Shown in pieces: positions 34,031 through 45,170 of a DNA stretch of 64,000 nt. Origin of the DNA: Archivesica marissinica (lineage: Eukaryota; Mollusca; Bivalvia; Venerida; Vesicomyidae); NCBI GenBank assembly GCA_014843695.1, contig CM026391.1, positions 13,177,918 through 13,241,917 on the forward strand, in the 5' to 3' direction. Position 1 is the stretch's first letter; each line of letters begins with the position of its first letter. Made by a program: the position numbers and the translations under genes. Below the pieces are notes generated by a model. That model worked only from the letters and a program-made list of their open reading frames with translations. It was not told where the DNA came from and ran no database searches.

Positions 34031-34259
34031 ATATGTCCATCTAAACAAGTTTGTGATAGAAATTTTGCATCCAAACCTGAACCGGTTCATTGACCACAAA
34101 GCTCTCAAACCCGGTAATGATGTTGTTATTTATGACCAATTAGGGTTATGAGAGTCGCACACGAGTGTCAGTAAAATGCCTCGCGGTTTCCCTGAAACAA
34201 TATCATATAAAAAAACACCTGCCAGAAAAAATTGTGGAACTTTTGGATATTTGAAAATA

Positions 34260-34455
34260 ATAATTGGATTTAGGGTCTTATATCTCTCCAGTCTAATGTG
34301 AAATCTGACTTGTGACAGGCTTGTTGCATGAAGTCAGGCAATGTTTCAAATATCTATCAAATACCATATCACACTCCCGATCTTAAAGTCTCTCTATGCA
34401 TTTCCGAGAAACTGTAAAGTTTAAGTCTTAATAAAGCATTCTTCTTCTTCTTCAT
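34260..34455 (+). mobile_element. Possible LINE/SINE 3' end with TTC tail
   Basis: TTTAAGTCTTAATAAAGCAT is followed by a (TTC)n microsatellite, a typical retroposon 3' end. No coding remnant recognised upstream. Confidence 0.35.
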
Positions 34456-34695
34456 TTCCTTTCTTCTGTTGGAAAAATAATACTGGCAGCTTGTGGTTAC
34501 GGCTATGGGCTGGAGTACCAACAGGGAGGGATGGTACGCGTGGGTTCAAATACTGGTGACGACAATTTTTTTTTCCAAATATCTGTCATAAAACTATCTA
34601 CTGAGTACATGACTTTGTAGTCTCGGCATACATTTAGTTGTAACAAATTCATTTAGCGAATCGGATTTCGGAGAACTAACATCGAAACTCCATTA

Positions 34696-34934
34696 ACCCA
34701 TTCAACCCCAAGTAACTCACATGGACTGGTGCGTGATATTTTCAGACCAATAAATTAATAAGAAAATACCTTTGGACCAGTTCATTTATCAAAATGGGTA
34801 ATTTTATCTAAAAATAGTAATAATTATTACTGGCAAAAAAGTGCAGATCCTGATGAGACGGCTCGTCACGAGCCGGCTCATCTGGATCTACACTTTTCAT
34901 AAGCCTATTTAGAGGCCTGTGGGGTTGAAAGGGT
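34696..34934 (+). mobile_element. MITE A, 239 bp
   Basis: TIR ACCCATTCAACCCCA / TGGGGTTGAAAGGGT, TA flanks, conserved central palindrome. Confidence 0.9.
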
Positions 34935-35119
34935 TAATACAGTTAATAGATCTATGTATGTAACAAAGACAACCATTTCCAGTGAAACACATCTAATAAG
35001 ACCAACTCACTATCTTTTGATTCCTTCTTTATGACCGCCCGAAATTAAGACAAACTCTCTATTGGTCTACTTATGGTTGGAACCGAGGAGGTCTTATTAG
35101 GGGAGTTTTACCGTATTTT

Positions 35120-35374
35120 GTTATATTTCGGGTTTTACGCCTGCATCAGCAGCATTTTGAGCTATATCGCCGGCGGGCAGTTTACCTAACAACACCTTTC
35201 CTGGGCAGGCTCCAGCGGTTAACCAGTACTTGGGTGCACCAACCTCCGTAACCTCCAACTTTTTCATATAAAGAGACACGGTCTGAGCGGGGCTCGAACC
35301 CGTGACCATCAGTGATAATAGGTTACAGTGGTATACAAGTCAGCGACCTTAACCACTCGACCACGGAGGTGGAC
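35120..35374 (-). mobile_element. SINE4, full length, perfect 13-bp target duplication
   Basis: Same structure as 31094-31362. Flanked by TTTACCGTATTTT (35107-35119, 35375-35387). Confidence 0.92.
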
Positions 35375-35636
35375 TTTACCGTATTTTAAAAACATCATTC
35401 TCTCTAAAATAATTCATGTAACGAGTGTTCGTTCTTAAACTTCAATTGAAAGCCATGTCGTTGACTAACAGACTAACAAAGGCCATAACATACTGTTATA
35501 ATAGTCCATAATCATGAGGTCATTATGGTAATAATTTTGTATTCAAACAGGTACATAAATGGAAAGTTCCGAAAAATCCTGTCCCATTGGTTTGTCAACA
35601 ACACATGGCTGCTGTCTTTGAAGTCTACTGGTGGAG

Positions 35637-35795
35637 GTGGTCGCCAGATCGGACAGGTGGGTTTTCTTCAGGTACTCCGGTTTCCTCCCACACGAATGAC
35701 CACATTTACGCTTTCATCCGCGCCAACGAGAGTGATTAAAACTTCCTGGTAGCAGCCATTTCAAGGACACTTCGCAAAAATAAATAAAGTTTAAA
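35637..35795 (+). mobile_element. SINE2, 5'-truncated
   Basis: GTGGTCGCCAGATCGG through CTCCGGTTTCCTCCCAC to AAATAAATAAAGTTTA. The tRNA-like head is absent. Confidence 0.82.
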
Positions 35796-36571
35796 AATAA
35801 AAGTATTCTTGGCAAAGTCATCACCACAGACACAAGCAGCAGAAAACATTCAATCAGTTATGTCTGGAAACGAAGACGAATTTTGCCCAATCAGTTTCCT
35901 CTGCCCATGATGCAATAGTTAAGAAGAATAGACAGATAATTAAAGGAATAATTGATGCAATTATCCTATGTGGGAAGTAGAATCTAGCTCTACGTGGTCA
36001 TGAGGATACAGATAGTAAACTTAGAGCACTATTAGAATGCCAGACCAAAAATCCTGTGCTCCGTGATCATTTGGAGACCTGAGAAAAAATACATTTCACT
36101 CGAAGTACAAAACGAAATAATCACAGTATGCGGTGATCAAATCCGAGAGGATATTGTGAATAGATGCAACAGTGCTCTGTTCATTGGAACTATGGCAGAC
36201 GAAGCCACGGACGCGACGGCCACTATGGAGCAAATGGCACTCTGTTTGAGATACTTTGATCATAAGATCAAGTCGGTTAGAGAAGATATCATTTGTAAAA
36301 TGGCAGGCTACTACGAGAGAATTATCCAATCCTGGCAAATCTGAGAAAAGCCAGTGTAGACATTGCAAAAAATAAGAGGTCACGGCTACGACAGAGCATC
36401 CAACATGTCGGGGAAATTCTATGGTGTTCAAGCGCGAATTCGGCATCATTCCCAACGCAGTGTACAAGCACTGCAAAGTTCATTGCCTAAACCTTGCTAT
36501 CATCCATGCATCGGATTAGCCACTGGCATGATGAACACCATTCAAGAAGTAGCGTTCCAGTTTAATTACTC

Positions 36572-36810
36572 TAGTTTATACAAATTTATTTTAGCTCGAT
36601 TGCGAAACAAGTTCTTACAACTTATATTAATCACTCTCGAGACCTCATTCCTGATGGAATCCATTGCCATGAGGGAAAGAGAGAAGAGGCAACGTGGAAT
36701 TTAAATGCCTTGCCTAAGGACACAATCGTAACGGCTCCAACGGGACTCGAACTCCGGACCGTTCACACCTGAAGCAAACGCGCATCCACTGCGCTATCGC
36801 GACTTCCACA
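36572..36810 (-). mobile_element. SINE3, full length, 10-bp target duplication, in the hAT pseudogene
   Basis: Minus-strand A-box TAGCGCAGTGG (36796-36786) and B-box GAGTTCGAGTCCC (36754-36742). The 3' end matches the SINE2 3' end. Flanked by TTAATTACTC (36562-36571, 36811-36820). Reference copy. Confidence 0.92.
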
Positions 36811-37618
36811 TTAATTACTCAAACGGTAGTTGAGATTTCAGGAAACTCTCTCGAATGATCGTGAAAGGGCATATATAGGAAATCGGACTAAATTACAGTC
36901 AATTTGTTTAACGAGGTAAAGCACTTTAACACTTTCAATAATATATCATTAACAGCTTAAATGACATCAACCTTCACTCTGGTGAAGCCAAAACCTGGGC
37001 ATACAGAACTGCGATCACTCAGTTCGCTTCATCATTGGTCTCGTGGCTATTGAACATGTGTTGTCTGGGTTGGTGCCGTTATCACAGTTGTTACAGAGCA
37101 AAAGCTGTGATCTAGTTGAAGCCGTGACGCAAGCCCGAACGGTAATTCGCCAGGTTGTAGAAGAACGGAACGACCCAGGTGTATGGGATGCACTCTATGA
37201 CAAGTCCATCGACATGGCCAATACAGTAGGTGTTGAACCATCATGCTCTAGGGCACACACCAACCTCCATCAGCAGGATAGACAACATGCACCTGCAGAC
37301 ACTATGTGGGAGCACTGGTGGCGGAATCTATATTTACATTTTGTTTGTGACCTATCTTTGGAATTTTCAGACTGACTTAATGAAGATGGCGACATGATCA
37401 ATGCGCAATATCTAATTCCCAGAGAAATATGTCACCTGAATGATGTCATTGTGTGGTCAATATATGCTACATTCGAGCGTGATCTACTTGCGGAATCTCT
37501 GGTAGAGTTCCAGCGTGAGGTGTATTGTTGGAGAAGTAGGTGTGATGACAATGGCTCTTGGATAACAACATAGGTGATGCATTGGCAAATATAACCATAA
37601 CTTTATACCCAAATATAT

Positions 37619-37903
37619 GGATGTGTAGTGTGGTAACACGCTGGACTGGTAATCCAGGGATCGCAGGTTCGAACCCCCGTCTGACCCTAATAAAATTAAC
37701 AGTCTTTCAGATGGGACATTAAACCGTGGTCTCGTGTCGGTGCTGTACACCATACACGTAAAAGAACCAGAGGAGACTCTGGAATGGGTCTCTGTCTGTA
37801 TCATTGCACTATCTCCCAAAAATCTAAAATGACTAATCTCTTCAGGAGGCGTCGTTCATATGGGCAACCGGTAGCGACGATAAATAAACGTAAAACACAC
37901 ACA
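37619..37903 (+). mobile_element. SINE1 in the hAT pseudogene
   Basis: Starts within a damaged A-box; B-box GGTTCGAACCC intact; tail AAATAAACGTAAAACACAC. Flanks CCAAATATAT (37609-37618) and CCAAATGTAT (37904-37913) look like a target duplication with one change. Confidence 0.85.
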
Positions 37904-38279
37904 CCAAATGTATTAATAAGCCTTCACATGTTAATTTGGCAGCCACCGCGAAACGTTCACATAGTAATAAGTACAATGAGAATGGTCCAGACATACCTAC
38001 GCTCAACCATGACCACTGGTAGATTAACCGAGCTTGGCTGGATGAACATTGAATATTCACAGGGATCGAGACATAAACACTGGCTTAGTGATAGATGTGC
38101 TTGCAAGAAATAAGGAGAGACAACTAGCCCTTCTAGTTTGTGTGTAGGCGTTTGAACAGCAGCTTGTGATAGTCAATTTAAAAATAAAAAGTCCGAATGT
38201 TTATGAATATTTTGTGTAATATATGCCTTGCGTAAGTTCATTCATATATTGTGCTATGAGTCACCTGAGACAATATAGC

Positions 38280-38352
38280 GAAACAAAAATCACCGGGCCA
38301 GGGAGGATGCCCCCGGACCTCCCCTAACCCATATTTAGGTCTAGCTACACAC
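38280..38352 (+). mobile_element. MITE end fragment (CTAGCTAC type)
   Basis: GGATGCCCCCGGACCTCCCC then TAGGTCTAGCTACACACCTG, similar in character to the GTAGCT-ended MITE at 12004. The other end was not found. Confidence 0.4.
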
Positions 38353-38721
38353 CTGCTAGTGTTAATTTTAGTAAACCACCATTTACGGAGTTATTGGTTA
38401 TTTTGCTAAAGGTAGGTAATTTACAAATGGTCATTTCACAAAAATAGGTTCGTTTGTTGACATATTTTCCAAATTTTACTGTTTACCATTATAATTGAAA
38501 AATGAAAATATAAGATAATAATAACAATATTTAATCATTCGCTCCTTACGGTGTGCAGCACATTCTAAACGCGTACCGTGGCTTTAAGGAACATTAAAGT
38601 ATTGTATTGCTTTTGTAGGAATGTTGGTAAGAATCCATTTATTATGGGGAAACTTGAAAATCAATTAAACTATAGAAAGATGGCTGGGCGGGCCACATTC
38701 ACGGTGTTCTTCTGCAGGCTG
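38353..38721. other. AT-rich stretch without recognised features
   Basis: No gene or element identified. A 72-codon open frame at 38578 runs into the adjacent array. Confidence 0.45.
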
Positions 38722-39536
38722 TGTGACCTACTTATTTCTTATCATCTCCGCATGCTTAGTGACCTACTTTATTTCTTATCATCTCCGCATGCTTAGTGAC
38801 CTACTTTATTTCTTATCATCTCCGCATGTTTAGTGACCTACTTTATTTCTTATCATCTCCGCATGTTTAGTGACCTACTTGATTTCTTATCATCTCCACA
38901 TGTTTAGTGACCTACTTTATTTCTTATCATCGCCGCACATTTAGTGACCTACTTTATTTCTTATGATCTCCGCATGCTTAGTGACCTACTTTATTTCTTA
39001 TCATCTCCACACGTTTAGTGACCTACTTTATTTCTTATCATCTCCGCATGCTTAGTGACCTACTTTATTTCTTATCAACTCCACATGCTTAGTGACCTAC
39101 TTTATTTCTTATCATCTCCACATGCTTAGTGACCTACTTTATTTCTTATCATCTCCACACGTTTAGTGACCTACTTTATTTCTTATCATCTCCGCACGCT
39201 TAGCGACCTACTTTATTTCTTATCATCTCCGCATGCTTAGTGACCTACTTTATTTCTTATCATCTCCGCATTCTTAGTGACCTACTTTATTTCTTATCAT
39301 CTCCGCATGCTTAGTGACCTACTTTATTTCTTCACATCTCCGCACATTTAGTGACCTACTTTATTTCTTATCATCTCCACACATTTAGTGACCTACTTTA
39401 TTTCTTATCATCTCCGCATGTTTAGTGACCTACTTTATTTCTTATCATCTCCGCATGCTTAGTGACCTACTTTATTTCTTATCATCTCCGCATGCTTAGT
39501 GACCTACTTTATTTCTTATCATCTCCGCATGCTCAT
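38722..39536 (+). repeat. 37-bp tandem array, about 22 copies
   Basis: Units GTGACCTACTTTATTTCTTA plus TCATCTCCGCATGCTTA. Confidence 0.95.
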
Positions 39537-40104
39537 CTCCTTAAATGAGGCACATTTCTGCACTGTATTAGCACCTTTATAATCATGTAACGGTGTAACA
39601 CATGACCCCCAGCAAGGCATACGCACTTATACACATGCGGGGGGGGGGGGTAAGGCTTATTCATCTTGTGGCTGGCCCTGCAAAATATCTCAAGCCTATT
39701 TAGATGCCTTAGAATGAGTGAATCGAAAACAGAACCGCACTATTATTTGCATGCCGGTATATTCCGCGGCATATTCCGCAGTAGTGCCTGGAATTTAGTA
39801 CCAGCCAATGGGCAGTAACAATCTGCAGGGTTGTCCCTCATTATTATTGATCAAGGCGGTAAAATTTGAAAAATGTCGACCGACAGTCAAAATGATCCAG
39901 GACCACGGTATAGTGATGTATTTACCTGTACAATTAGTATTGGCAACAAGAAGCACTTGTGTATTATGACTGCAAAATGGAATGCTTTGCATCAGTAATT
40001 TCAGTATACATGTCCAAGCAAGTAATGTGTTATGCAGGTAACGTTTTGCGTACAATCCATACTCGCCTATAAGACAAGTTATTTACCACCAGATTATGGC
40101 CTCA
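39537..40104. other. Stretch without recognised genes
   Basis: Contains a run of 12 G at 39639-39650. Nothing else assigned. Confidence 0.45.
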
Positions 40105-40118
40105 AAGTGGCTTCCCGG

Positions 40119-40159
40119 CTTATATGGCGTAGTGGTGATATGGCTGTTTAACTTGCCAG
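40119..40159 (+). ncRNA. tRNA-like / SINE head remnant with A-box
   Basis: TGGCGTAGTGG at 40125-40135 matches the internal A-box of tRNA genes, and a B-box-like GGTTGTAATC follows at a normal distance (40168). It leads straight into the 20-bp B-box array. Probably a SINE head rather than a functional tRNA. Confidence 0.5.
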
Positions 40160-40512
40160 AGGACTCAGGTTGTAATCATTGCCAGAGGGTTCAAATCATT
40201 GCCAGAGGGTTCAAATCATTGCCAGGTTCAAATCATTGCCAGAGGGTTCAAATCATTGCCAAAGGGTTCAAATCATTGCCAGAGGGTTCAAATCATTGCC
40301 AAAGGGTTCAAATCATTGCCAGAGGGTTCAAATCATTGCCAGGTTCAAATCATTGCCAGAGGGTTTAAATCATTGCCAGAGGGTTCAAATCATTGCCAGA
40401 GGGTTCAAATCATTGTCAGAGGGTTCAAATCATTGCCAGAGGGTTCAAATCATTGTCAGAGGGTTCAAATCATTGCCAGAGGGTTCAAATCATTGCCAGA
40501 GGGTTCAAATAA
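40160..40512 (+). repeat. 20-bp tandem array containing 18 B-box-like motifs
   Basis: Units AGAGGGTTCAAATCATTGCC, with a few 15-bp units that lack AGAGG. GGTTCAAATC closely matches the tRNA B-box GGTTCRANTC. Confidence 0.92.
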
Positions 40513-41198
40513 TATTTTGTTGACCATTTCTTCCCCAATTATTTTATATGAAAACATTTGCAATTGTTTTTTTTGTCTTAAAAAGTCCAAGGTAAACAAT
40601 TCTTCAATTTCAATAAATGAAAAGTAAATACATTTAAGAACTGTTTGCATACTTCTTCTAAAACATAGATAACGACCATCCTTTGGGGCATAAGCATGTT
40701 CATTTTTCGCATAAAAGATGATTGACCAATTACTAGTGATTAACCCCACGGAAACAGTACCAGATTACTGTTTCGGCTATCTTTGGAGAAACATTTATTT
40801 TATGGGAGGGGCAATCCCCTCCCGTACTCTCCCCTGTGTGTATCTTAATAATTAACCCAGCTGCGACCCTGCATGACCCTAGATCTCCCAGGCAATATAT
40901 AATAAATATCAGGATTGTATCCTTGCTCTGCAGAATCTGATAGTGCATGCAGTCTACCAGATAATTATTCCAGAAAATATGCAATGTCACTTCCTGAAAG
41001 ATTGCCAGAAGAATGACAATGTATGAGACTGAGGCAGTAGGAGGTAAACAACACTGATAGAATAATGGGTGCTGAAAGTTTATGTTATTTTTAAACAAAA
41101 AAATTATTTCATAGAAGACATATATATAATTATTTCTATTTGATAAAAGTGGACTACAAAAAGTTACTGATACAAAATTGCGAGAAAAAAAAATTCTA
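40513..41198. other. AT-rich stretch without recognised features
   Basis: Minus-strand open frames up to 164 codons (40733-41227) show no recognisable motif and low-complexity composition. Confidence 0.4.
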
Positions 41199-41375
41199 CA
41201 GTAAAAAAAAACTACGGTCACCTCCATTAAGCAGCCAACCTGTATTAAGCAGCCAGTTTCCAGAATCTGAATCGGTTGTTTTAATTATATATTTGACCTC
41301 TATTAAGCAGCCACCTGTGCTAAGCAGTCACTTTCTCTGACTCCCTTGGCTGGCTGCTTAAGACAGGTTTGACTG
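41199..41375 (-). mobile_element. MITE F, shortened inverted copy
   Basis: Right end ACAGGTTTGACTG followed by TA; left end CAGTAAAA preceded by TA; repeated TTAAGCAGCCA motifs inside. About 50 bp shorter than the 7070 copy. Confidence 0.8.
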
Positions 41376-41833
41376 TATACAAATATTTGTTTTTATCAAA
41401 ACACAAATTATTATGTCTTCTATAAAATCAATTTTTTTAGTTTTGTTTAAAAAACTAAAGTTGCCACCCATTATATGTACTACCAAAGCACTGTTAAGTC
41501 TGCCGGTGGTAAAATGTAATGCTCTGTTAAATTGGCCATTCCATTCTCATCATACTGAGAACACAATGCGGTGTTGAACAGCGGATAGTGGCAGAAACAG
41601 AGTCCGCTTAAACCTTCAACATTTTATCTGTGACAGCCGGAACATCCGTTAACACATAATTACATTCCGAATACGGCTAAAAACAAGAAGATGTGCCCAT
41701 GCATTTACAAGTGGATTGAGTACAGTATATAGTAGGAGGGGTTTATACTCTTTGAGCGATCGATACACATAAGTTGCTGAGAGCCTGATAATTGCATCAT
41801 GGGAAAAATGAAAAGTTTGAAGAAGAGTTGACA
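41376..41833. other. Stretch without recognised genes
   Basis: No repeat or element identified. Confidence 0.45.
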
Positions 41834-42360
41834 TTTCCATAGCACCAATATACAGTGGTTGCATTAACCCATTTCCATAGCACCAATATACAGTGTTTGC
41901 ATTAACCCATTTCCATAGCACAAATATACAGTGTTTGCATTAACCCATTTCCATAGCACCAATATACAGTGTTTGCATTAACCCATTTCCATAGCACCAA
42001 TATACAGTGTTTGCATTAACCCATTTCCATAGCACCAATATACAGTGGTTGCATTAACCCATTTCCATAGCACCAATATACAGTGGTTGCATTAACCCAT
42101 TTCCATAGCACCAATATACAGAGGTTGCATTAACCCATTTCCATAGCACCAATATACAGTGGTTGCATTAACCCATTTCCATAGCACCAATATACAGTGG
42201 TTGCATTAACCCATTTCCATAGCACCAATATACAGTGGTTGCATTAACCCATTTCCATAGCACCAATATACAGTGGTTGCATTAACCCATTTCCATAGCA
42301 CCAATATACAGTGGTTGCATTAACCCATTTCCATAGCACCAATATACAGTGGTTGCATTA
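41834..42360 (+). repeat. 38-bp tandem array, about 14 copies, abutting MITE B
   Basis: Units GCATTAACCCATTTCCATAG plus CACCAATATACAGTGGTT. Each unit carries TTAACCCATTT, the outer end of MITE B, and the last unit runs into a MITE B copy. Confidence 0.92.
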
Positions 42361-42513
42361 ACCATTTCATTCTGGATACATTTAAAGGTTTTTGCAAACA
42401 ACATAGATCCAGATCAGCCGCAGCGTGACGCTGCGTGCTGATCAGGATCTATGTTGTTTGCTACATAGCCAAGTGTCTTAGCAAGATCATCTGAATAGCA
42501 AATAGCATAGAGC
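42361..42513 (-). mobile_element. MITE B, truncated inverted copy
   Basis: Starts ACCATTTCATTCTGGATACA and keeps one palindrome (ATAGATCCAGATCAGC / GCTGATCAGGATCTAT). It stops after CATAGAGC; the second palindrome is missing. Confidence 0.85.
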
Positions 42514-42667
42514 AAATAGCATTCGCAGTGTTAGGCAGCGTTCGTCGCGTGAAAAGGCGTGTATTACAGTTTACGCTGTTCCAAGGATTATCTAATTATC
42601 AGATCCCCGCCACACGATAATTCGCAAATTTGAAAAGTGTGATATTTTTGTCTATGTCTCATTGTTT

Positions 42668-42826
42668 TTAGCGCTCTCGCTACTCACCAATGCAACCCGG
42701 GTTCGATCCTTGGATCGGGAAGTATGTGAGATGGTATGGTGGTCACCAGATCAGACAGGTTTTCTCCGGGTACTCCGCTTTCATCCGCACCAACGAGAGT
42801 GATTAATATAAGTTGTTTAAACTTGC
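42668..42826 (+). mobile_element. SINE2 copy, truncated at both ends
   Basis: TAGCGCTCTCGCTACTCACC, B-box GGTTCGATCCT, CTCCGGGTACTCCGC, GAGAGTGATTAATATAAG. Lacks the A-box and the final tail. Confidence 0.82.
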
Positions 42827-43080
42827 AGGGGGGTTCGGGGGCATGCAAAATTCTATTCAGATGAGTAAATAAGATTGGAAAGAGGTAGCCATATAAGCAA
42901 GTTGCTTTCTCCTAAATCCTACATGTATTTTCTTATTGTGATCTATGTGTGTATACTATGTATATTCATTGAAATAAAATAGTGTTTAAACTAAATAAGA
43001 TTGAACAAATAAACGTTTCTACTGATTGCCTGTTGTTTCCTATACTGGTTTTCGTTACTTGCCAAATTATAAACATTGTA

Positions 43081-43800
43081 CAAACAAATTCATCAAACAA
43101 TCTACAAAGAACTGGATGATGTACATGTATCTATCTACCCACACATTCATCAAACAATCTACAAAGAACTGGATGATGTGCATGTATCTATCTACCCACA
43201 AATTCATCAAACAATCTACAAAGAACTGGATGATGTACATCTATCTATCTACCCACACATTCATCAAACAATCTACAAAGAACTGGATGATGTGCATGTA
43301 TCTATCTACCCACACATTCATCAAACAATCTACAAAGAACTGGATGATGTACATCTATCTATCTACCCACAAATTCATCAAACGATCTACAAAGAACTGG
43401 ATGATATGCATCTATCTATCTACCCACACATTCATCAAACGATCTACAAAGAACTGGATGATGTACATGTATCTATCTACCCACACATTCATCAAACGAT
43501 CTACAAAGAACTGGATGATTCATTATCTATCTACCCACACATTCATCAAACATCTACAAAGAACTGGATGATGTACATGTATCTATCTACCCACACATTC
43601 ATCAAACGATCTACAAAGAACTGGATGATATGCATCTATCTATCTACCCACACATTCATCAAACGATCTACAAAGAACTGGATGATGTACATGTATCTAT
43701 CTACCCACACATTCATCAAACGATCTACAAAGAACTGGATGATATGCATCTATCTATCTACCCACACATTCATCAAACAATCTACAAAGAACTGGATGAC
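43081..43800 (+). repeat. 57-bp tandem array, 13 copies
   Basis: AACTGGATGATG recurs at 43111 and then every 57 bp (one 52-bp unit near 43510-43562). 57 equals 19 codons, so long repeat-only frames (up to 247 codons) cross it. Confidence 0.95.
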
Positions 43801-43923
43801 TTTTCTGATTGACTGCTAGCACTGGTTGACAACACAGATGACAATCTACTTTGTAATCACAGAGCATAACATGCAATGGTTGGCATGAAAGACCGAAAGA
43901 CAATTGCTCTGCTTATTTCAAAC

Positions 43924-44205
43924 AAGTTCCAGGCAATAGTTTCACGTGAACAAGTTCCAGGCAATAGTTTCACGTGAACAAGTTCCAGGCAATAGTTTCA
44001 CGTGAACAAGTTCCAGGCAATAGTTTCATGTTAACAAGTTCCAGGCAATAGTTTCACGTGAACAAGTTCCAGGCAATAGTTTCATGTTAACAAGTTCCAG
44101 GCAATAGTTTCACGTGAACAAGTTCCAGGCAATAGGTTCACGTGAAATGCTTCCGTGAACAAGTTCCAAGCAATAGTTTCACGTGAAATGCTTCCGTGAA
44201 CAGAT
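43924..44205 (+). repeat. 28-bp tandem array with TTCACGTGAA palindromes
   Basis: Units GAACAAGTTCCAGGCAATAG plus TTTCACGT, about 10 copies, so a CACGTG core recurs every 28 bp. Confidence 0.93.
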
Positions 44206-44252
44206 ACAAATTATAACCATATTAATGATGTTGGTATTTCTTATAAACATTC

Positions 44253-44734
44253 TAGGCAATCACTGTGTACGAGGCAATCACTGTGTACGAGGCAATCACT
44301 GTGTACGAGGCAATCACTGTGTACGAGGCAATCACTGTGTACGAGGAAATCACTGTGTACGAGGCAATCACTGTGTACGAGGCAATCACTGTGTACGAGG
44401 CAATCACTGTGTACGAGGCAATCACTGTGTACGAGGCAATCACTGTGTACGAGGCAATCACTGTGTACGAGGCAATCACTGTGTACGAGGCAATCACTGT
44501 GTACGAGGCAATCACTGTGTACGAGGTAATCACTGTGTACGAGGCAATCACTGTGTACGAGGCAATCACTATGTACGAGGCAATCACTGTGTACGAGGCA
44601 GAGGCAATCACTGTGTACGAGGCAATCACTGTGTACGAGGCAATCACTGTGTACGAGGCAATCACTATGTACGAGGCAATCACTGTGTACGAGGCAATCA
44701 CTATGTACGAGGCAATCACTATGTACGAGGCAAT
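44253..44734 (+). repeat. 18-bp tandem array, about 27 copies
   Basis: Units GCAATCACTGTGTACGAG, nearly perfect. Open in several frames on both strands only because the unit is six codons without a stop. Confidence 0.95.
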
Positions 44735-44865
44735 GTGTATAGCAGCTCTAAATCAGTATGTTCCACCTCTTCCAGATATAATGTGATAAATATGGTGAAA
44801 AACTACTCATTTTACCCAAGAAGTACTAATTATTGGTTGGAAAATGAGGCAGTATGAGCGTAAAT

Positions 44866-45110
44866 TATGCACGCAGACTGGAAATTGTGCACACAGTCAA
44901 TATTAAGTCAAGACTGGAAATTGTGAATGCAGTCAATAATAAGTCAAGACTGGAAATTGTGAACGCAGTCAATAATAAGTCAAGACTGGAAATTGTGCAC
45001 ACAGTCAATAATAAGTCAAGACTGGAAATTGTGAACGCAGTCAATAATAAGTCAAGACTGGAAATTGTGCACGCAGTCTATAATAAGTCAAGACTGGAAA
45101 TTGTGCAAGT
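44866..45110 (+). repeat. 36-bp tandem array, about 7 copies
   Basis: Units AGACTGGAAATTGTGAACGC plus AGTCAATAATAAGTCA. Confidence 0.93.
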
Positions 45111-45170
45111 ACATATTCTATTGTACTCCCATATTGGAGCATGTCTTGTGTGTTATTTTATTAGTTTATA

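Larger units (their letters stand above)
35880..38110 (+). pseudogene. hAT-superfamily transposase, ZMYM1 / DUF4371-like, broken by SINEs
   Basis: Scattered frames on the plus strand spell a ZMYM1-like hAT protein in the correct order: IVKKNRQIIKGIIDA and LALRGHEDTDSKLRAL (35915-36040); YISLEVQNEIITVCGDQI then ADEATDATATMEQMALCLRY (first RNase-H Asp, 36090-36260); GHGYDRASNMSGKFYGVQAR (second Asp, 36380-36440); the HC.(V/A)HCLNLAI zinc-ligand region in a shifted frame (36460-36510); LLQSKSCDLVEAVTQA (37090-37130); and the C-terminal dimerisation segment QTYLRSTMTTGRLTELG (37985-38040). In-frame stops, frameshifts and two SINE insertions (36572-36810 and 37619-37903) disable it. It lies inside the JIP-like intron on the opposite strand. 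No hAT terminal repeats were identified. A domesticated gene is unlikely given the damage. Confidence 0.88.

Noticed and set aside
5137..34934. piggyBac-type MITEs because ends read TTAACCC...GGGTTAA
   Set aside because: Empty sites in MITE F and SINE1 show TA, not TTAA, as the duplicated target.
40733..41227. 164-codon minus-strand frame
   Set aside because: No domain or motif, AT-rich low-complexity composition, and partial overlap with the MITE F copy.
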